From assembly GCA_040387475.1 (NCBI GenBank), contig JAZKDT010000022.1:1-64000 (forward strand): a stretch of 64,000 nucleotides of DNA, read 5' to 3'. A program made the position numbers and the translations under genes. Numbering within the stretch: position 1 is the first letter of the stretch; every line of letters starts with the position of its first letter. Shown here piece by piece: positions 61,463 through 64,000 of this stretch. Under the pieces are notes generated by a model that had not been told where the DNA came from, did no database searches, and saw only the letters and a program-made list of their open reading frames with translations. The stretch comes from UBA4416 sp040387475 (GTDB lineage Bacteria; Bacteroidota; Bacteroidia; B-17B0; Aurantibacillaceae).

Positions 61463-64000
61463 TTACTCTTTAATGATACGTCTTGATGTTTGTTTTCCTT
61501 CAGATACAATTCTTACCGTATAAATACCTTTTGCCAAAGCATCTATCTTGATGGTAGTTTGCACGTTAATTACTTTTTCAGTTATAATTAATTTACCGAT
61601 AGCATCATATAATTCGATACTGGTATTATTAATTAAAGCTGCGTCCATCATCACGTTGATCGCATCTTTTGCCGGGTTAGGATATACGGAGATGTTGGTA
61701 TTTGTTAACTCAGTAATACCGGTACATAAACTTACATTCACGGTTTTACTATCCACAGCCGAACAGTTATTCGCATCCATGTATGTATACATGACTGTAA
61801 AAGTACCAGCTCCTGAAACAGAAGGATCAAACGTAGAAGCCACAACCCCGGTTCCTGAGAAGTTACCTCCACCCGGAGTACCAACTAAATTAACCGGAGC
61901 ATTAGCCACACATAAAGGTCCACCAACTGAACTCATCGTTACGGTTGGTAAATTATTAACGGTTACCGTTGCTGTTTGCATAGCAGATACAGCGCAACCT
62001 GTTAGGTTTCCGGATACCGTATACACAGATGTGCTGGTAGGACTCACCGAAATGCTGGTTGCATTAGAAGATGTATTCCAGGTATAACTTGTAACACCGC
62101 TTGCATTTAAGGTAGCTGTAGCGCCTGCACAAATTGTAGAAGAGTTAACTGAAATAGAAGGAGCTGAACCAACAGTGATCATAGCAGTAGTAGTTTTGAC
62201 ACAGCCTGCAGCCGATGTTCCGGTTACCGTATAGGTTGTATTAGACGAAGGGCTTACTGTTAAGTTAGCCGTTGTAGCTCCCGTATTCCAGCTATACGTA
62301 GCTGCACCACTTGCCGTAATTGTTCCGGTAGAGCCTGCACAAATAGTTGCCGATGAAGACGCCACATTAGGAATTGGGTTAACCACAATATTTACAGTTT
62401 TAGTATTGGTACAACCTGTTGTTGTGCCGGTTACAGTGTATACTGTAGTTGCAGTAGGAGTTACTGAAATAGAGGCTGTAGTTGCTCCTGTATTCCAGCT
62501 ATACGAAGCCGCTCCGCTTGCTGTTAAATTTGCAGAAGCACCGTTACAAATAGTTCCGCCGGCAACAGCTACTGTTGGAGACGCGTTTACGGTTACGCTG
62601 ACCGTTTTTGTATTTGAACAACCTGTTGACGTTCCGGTTACGGTATAGTTTGTAGTTGACGTAGGAGATACAGAAATAGACGCTGTAGTAGCACCTGTAT
62701 TCCAGCTGTACGTAGTTGCACCAGATGCAGTAATACTTGCAGCCGACCCGTTACAGATAGTTGCGTTAGCTACAGCCACAGTTGGTGTAGGATTAACCGT
62801 TACACTTAATGTTTTTGTATTAGTACATCCCGTTGTAGTGCCTGTTACAGTATAATTTGTTGTAACCGTTGGCGAAACAGAAATAGAAGCTGTTGTTGCG
62901 CCTGTGTTCCAGCTATAACTAGCTGCACCGGATGCGGTGATATTTGTTGAAGCACCTCTGCAAATAGTAGCATTGCTAACAGAAACTGTAGGAGCCGCAT
63001 TTACGTTTACTGTACTTGTTTTGATATTTGTACAGCCAGCTGCATTTGTACCAGTAACTGTATAGGTTGTAGTAATAGTTGGCGTAACAGAAATAGATGC
63101 GGTTGTTGCGCCTGTGTTCCAGCTGTAAGTAGCTGCGCCGGATGCAGTAATGCTTGCTGGATTGCCTGCACAAACGGTTGCATTACCAACAGCAACCGTA
63201 GGATTAGCACTTACTGTAATGGTAGATGAAACAGCCGTACTGGTTCCTGATGAGTTAGCGGCCGTATGTGTAATTGTATAGGTTCCGGCAGCTGTATAGG
63301 TTACGGATGGATTTTGAAGCGTAGATGTTGGTGTAGCTGAACCAGGGAAAGTCCATGTCCAGCTGGTTGGTGAATTGGTAGAACCATCTGTAAATGTAAT
63401 AGGACTTCCTACACATCTTGTTGCAGCCGTTGAAAAACTTGCTACCGGTGGAGCTGATGAAGGTGTATATTTTACGTTAATGTTATCCAGGTATAAATTA
63501 TTTCCCCAACCACTACGTGATTCGAATTTTAAATATACGCTGGCCTGACCAACATACGCTGATAAACTCACGCTATCTCTTGCCCACTGTGTATTGGCAG
63601 TTGGTGTATAAGCAGTAGTTAATACACCAGCTGATGTAGATAACTGAGTTCCCCCTTTTGTATATAACCTTGTCCATGAACCACCACAATCTGTAGAAAT
63701 ATAGATGTTTAATGAATCGATATCCGTCGTACTATACATTTTGTGAGATCTGTCAAATACCATTCTTAAGGTGCTATTTGTACCAACTAAACTTAACGCA
63801 GGCGTTCTTAAATTATCTAACTGACCTGTAATATCAATTGTTCCGGCAAAATTATTCATTTTAGCACAGGCCGTGGTGGTAGGTACTACAGGTATCCCCG
63901 TAGTATTTGCCAATCTGGTCCAGGTAGCTGACGCATCTGCTACGTTAGCAGATGTTTTAAGCCATCCGGTGGGCGGGAAGGTTGTTGCATCAAATCTTTC
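61463..64000 (-). CDS. Large T9SS cargo protein with PKD domain and Ig-like repeats, N-terminus beyond window
   Basis: The frame is open from the right edge (GAA at 63998-64000), so the N-terminus and signal peptide lie outside; 845 codons plus the stop are visible. First comes a jelly-roll/choice-of-anchor-like domain (to about 185; RFDATTFPPTGWLKT, DRSHKMYSTTDIDSLNIYISTDCGGSW). A PKD domain follows (about 185-265; PTSWTWTFPGSATPTSTLQNPSVTY), then about seven repeats of some 69 residues with S-W-N-T-G-A-T-T-A-S-I-S-V cores and paired Cys. A T9SS type A domain ends the protein (SVYPNPAKDAINVMM to TVRIVSEGKQTSRRIIKE). It is likely a surface adhesin or matrix protein. Confidence 0.9.
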   Translation of the reverse strand, partial: ERFDATTFPPTGWLKTSANVADASATWTRLANTTGIPVVPTTTACAKMNNFAGTIDITGQLDNLRTPALSLVGTNSTLRMVFDRSHKMYSTTDIDSLNIYISTDCGGSWTRLYTKGGTQLSTSAGVLTTAYTPTANTQWARDSVSLSAYVGQASVYLKFESRSGWGNNLYLDNINVKYTPSSAPPVASFSTAATRCVGSPITFTDGSTNSPTSWTWTFPGSATPTSTLQNPSVTYTAAGTYTITHTAANSSGTSTAVSSTITVSANPTVAVGNATVCAGNPASITASGAATYSWNTGATTASISVTPTITTTYTVTGTNAAGCTNIKTSTVNVNAAPTVSVSNATICRGASTNITASGAASYSWNTGATTASISVSPTVTTNYTVTGTTTGCTNTKTLSVTVNPTPTVAVANATICNGSAASITASGATTYSWNTGATTASISVSPTSTTNYTVTGTSTGCSNTKTVSVTVNASPTVAVAGGTICNGASANLTASGAASYSWNTGATTASISVTPTATTVYTVTGTTTGCTNTKTVNIVVNPIPNVASSSATICAGSTGTITASGAATYSWNTGATTANLTVSPSSNTTYTVTGTSAAGCVKTTTAMITVGSAPSISVNSSTICAGATATLNASGVTSYTWNTSSNATSISVSPTSTSVYTVSGNLTGCAVSAMQTATVTVNNLPTVTMSSVGGPLCVANAPVNLVGTPGGGNFSGTGVVASTFDPSVSGAGTFTVMYTYMDANNCSAVDSKTVNVSLCTGITELTNTNISVYPNPAKDAINVMMDAALINNTSIELYDAIGKLIITEKVINVQTTIKIDALAKGIYTVRIVSEGKQTSRRIIKE
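61960..63220 (-). repeat. Tandem ~207-bp coding repeats in the T9SS cargo protein
   Basis: About six units of roughly 207 bp (69 codons), unusually alike at the DNA level; the stretch coding for SWNTGATTASISV is nearly identical in several. Limits are approximate. The likeness points to recent duplication or gene conversion within the array. Confidence 0.8.

Noticed and set aside
61548..62087. Open frame of 179 codons on the plus strand
   Set aside because: It is antisense to the repeats and sorting domain of the T9SS cargo protein and shows only repeat-derived Val/Thr-rich sequence.
61960..63220. CRISPR-like regular repeats
   Set aside because: Units are about 207 bp without short repeat/spacer alternation, they keep one reading frame, and no cas gene is near.

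Overview
The window comes from a low-GC member of the Bacteroidota. Several independent signs point there: proteins with C-terminal type IX secretion (T9SS) sorting domains, signal peptides ending in AQ or similar, an UpxY-like antiterminator, SusC/TonB-like outer-membrane barrels, SPOR and thrombospondin type 3 repeat proteins, GloVer and delta-60 repeat proteins, and promoters of the Bacteroidota type (TTTG, 19 bp, TAnnTTTG). A run of 10 N at 60361-60370 shows that this is a draft scaffold. No rRNA, tRNA, CRISPR array, transposase or prophage gene was recognised.

Positions 1-14300 hold a surface-polysaccharide locus read on the minus strand. It starts with a winged-helix regulator whose consensus promoter lies inside a perfect palindrome. 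Then come the Wzm/Wzt O-antigen ABC exporter, two methyltransferases, a WbqC-like protein, a GT2 glycosyltransferase, a phytanoyl-CoA-dioxygenase-like oxygenase, a third methyltransferase, an SDR reductase, an ATP-grasp ligase, a metallophosphoesterase, a WecE-type sugar aminotransferase, a polytopic membrane protein and a truncated glycosyltransferase-like gene. A convergent secreted delta-60/T9SS protein (14521-17358) separates this from a second minus-strand block, 17429-21297: a Wzc-type tyrosine autokinase, an UpxY/NusG-like antiterminator and a nucleotide-sugar epimerase.

Divergent from wzc is the most distinctive part of the window (21397-23947). It holds a 76-residue preprotein with a PID-CTERM-like sorting tail, an exosortase-family transpeptidase, a small exosortase-accessory membrane protein and glyA. 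An intrinsic terminator stands between the target and the exosortase, and the last three genes overlap each other.

Positions 24000-42000 are mostly envelope genes on the minus strand: a SpoIIE-type phosphatase sensor, an M16 peptidase, a TonB-receptor-like barrel, three linked genes with barrel/TSP3/SPOR architectures, two tandem fatty acid desaturases, a CsgG-like protein and a membrane protein. Positions 42300-58600 carry mixed housekeeping and exported genes: ispD, a Cys-rich secreted protein followed by two thioredoxin-like proteins, a PolX-family protein with altered polymerase residues, a TPR protein, a GH3-family enzyme, aroK, kdsB, a prolyl oligopeptidase, an AlkD-like repair protein and a LysM glucosaminidase. 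Positions 58751-64000 encode two large repetitive T9SS cargo proteins. The first is interrupted by the assembly gap; the second runs off the right edge.
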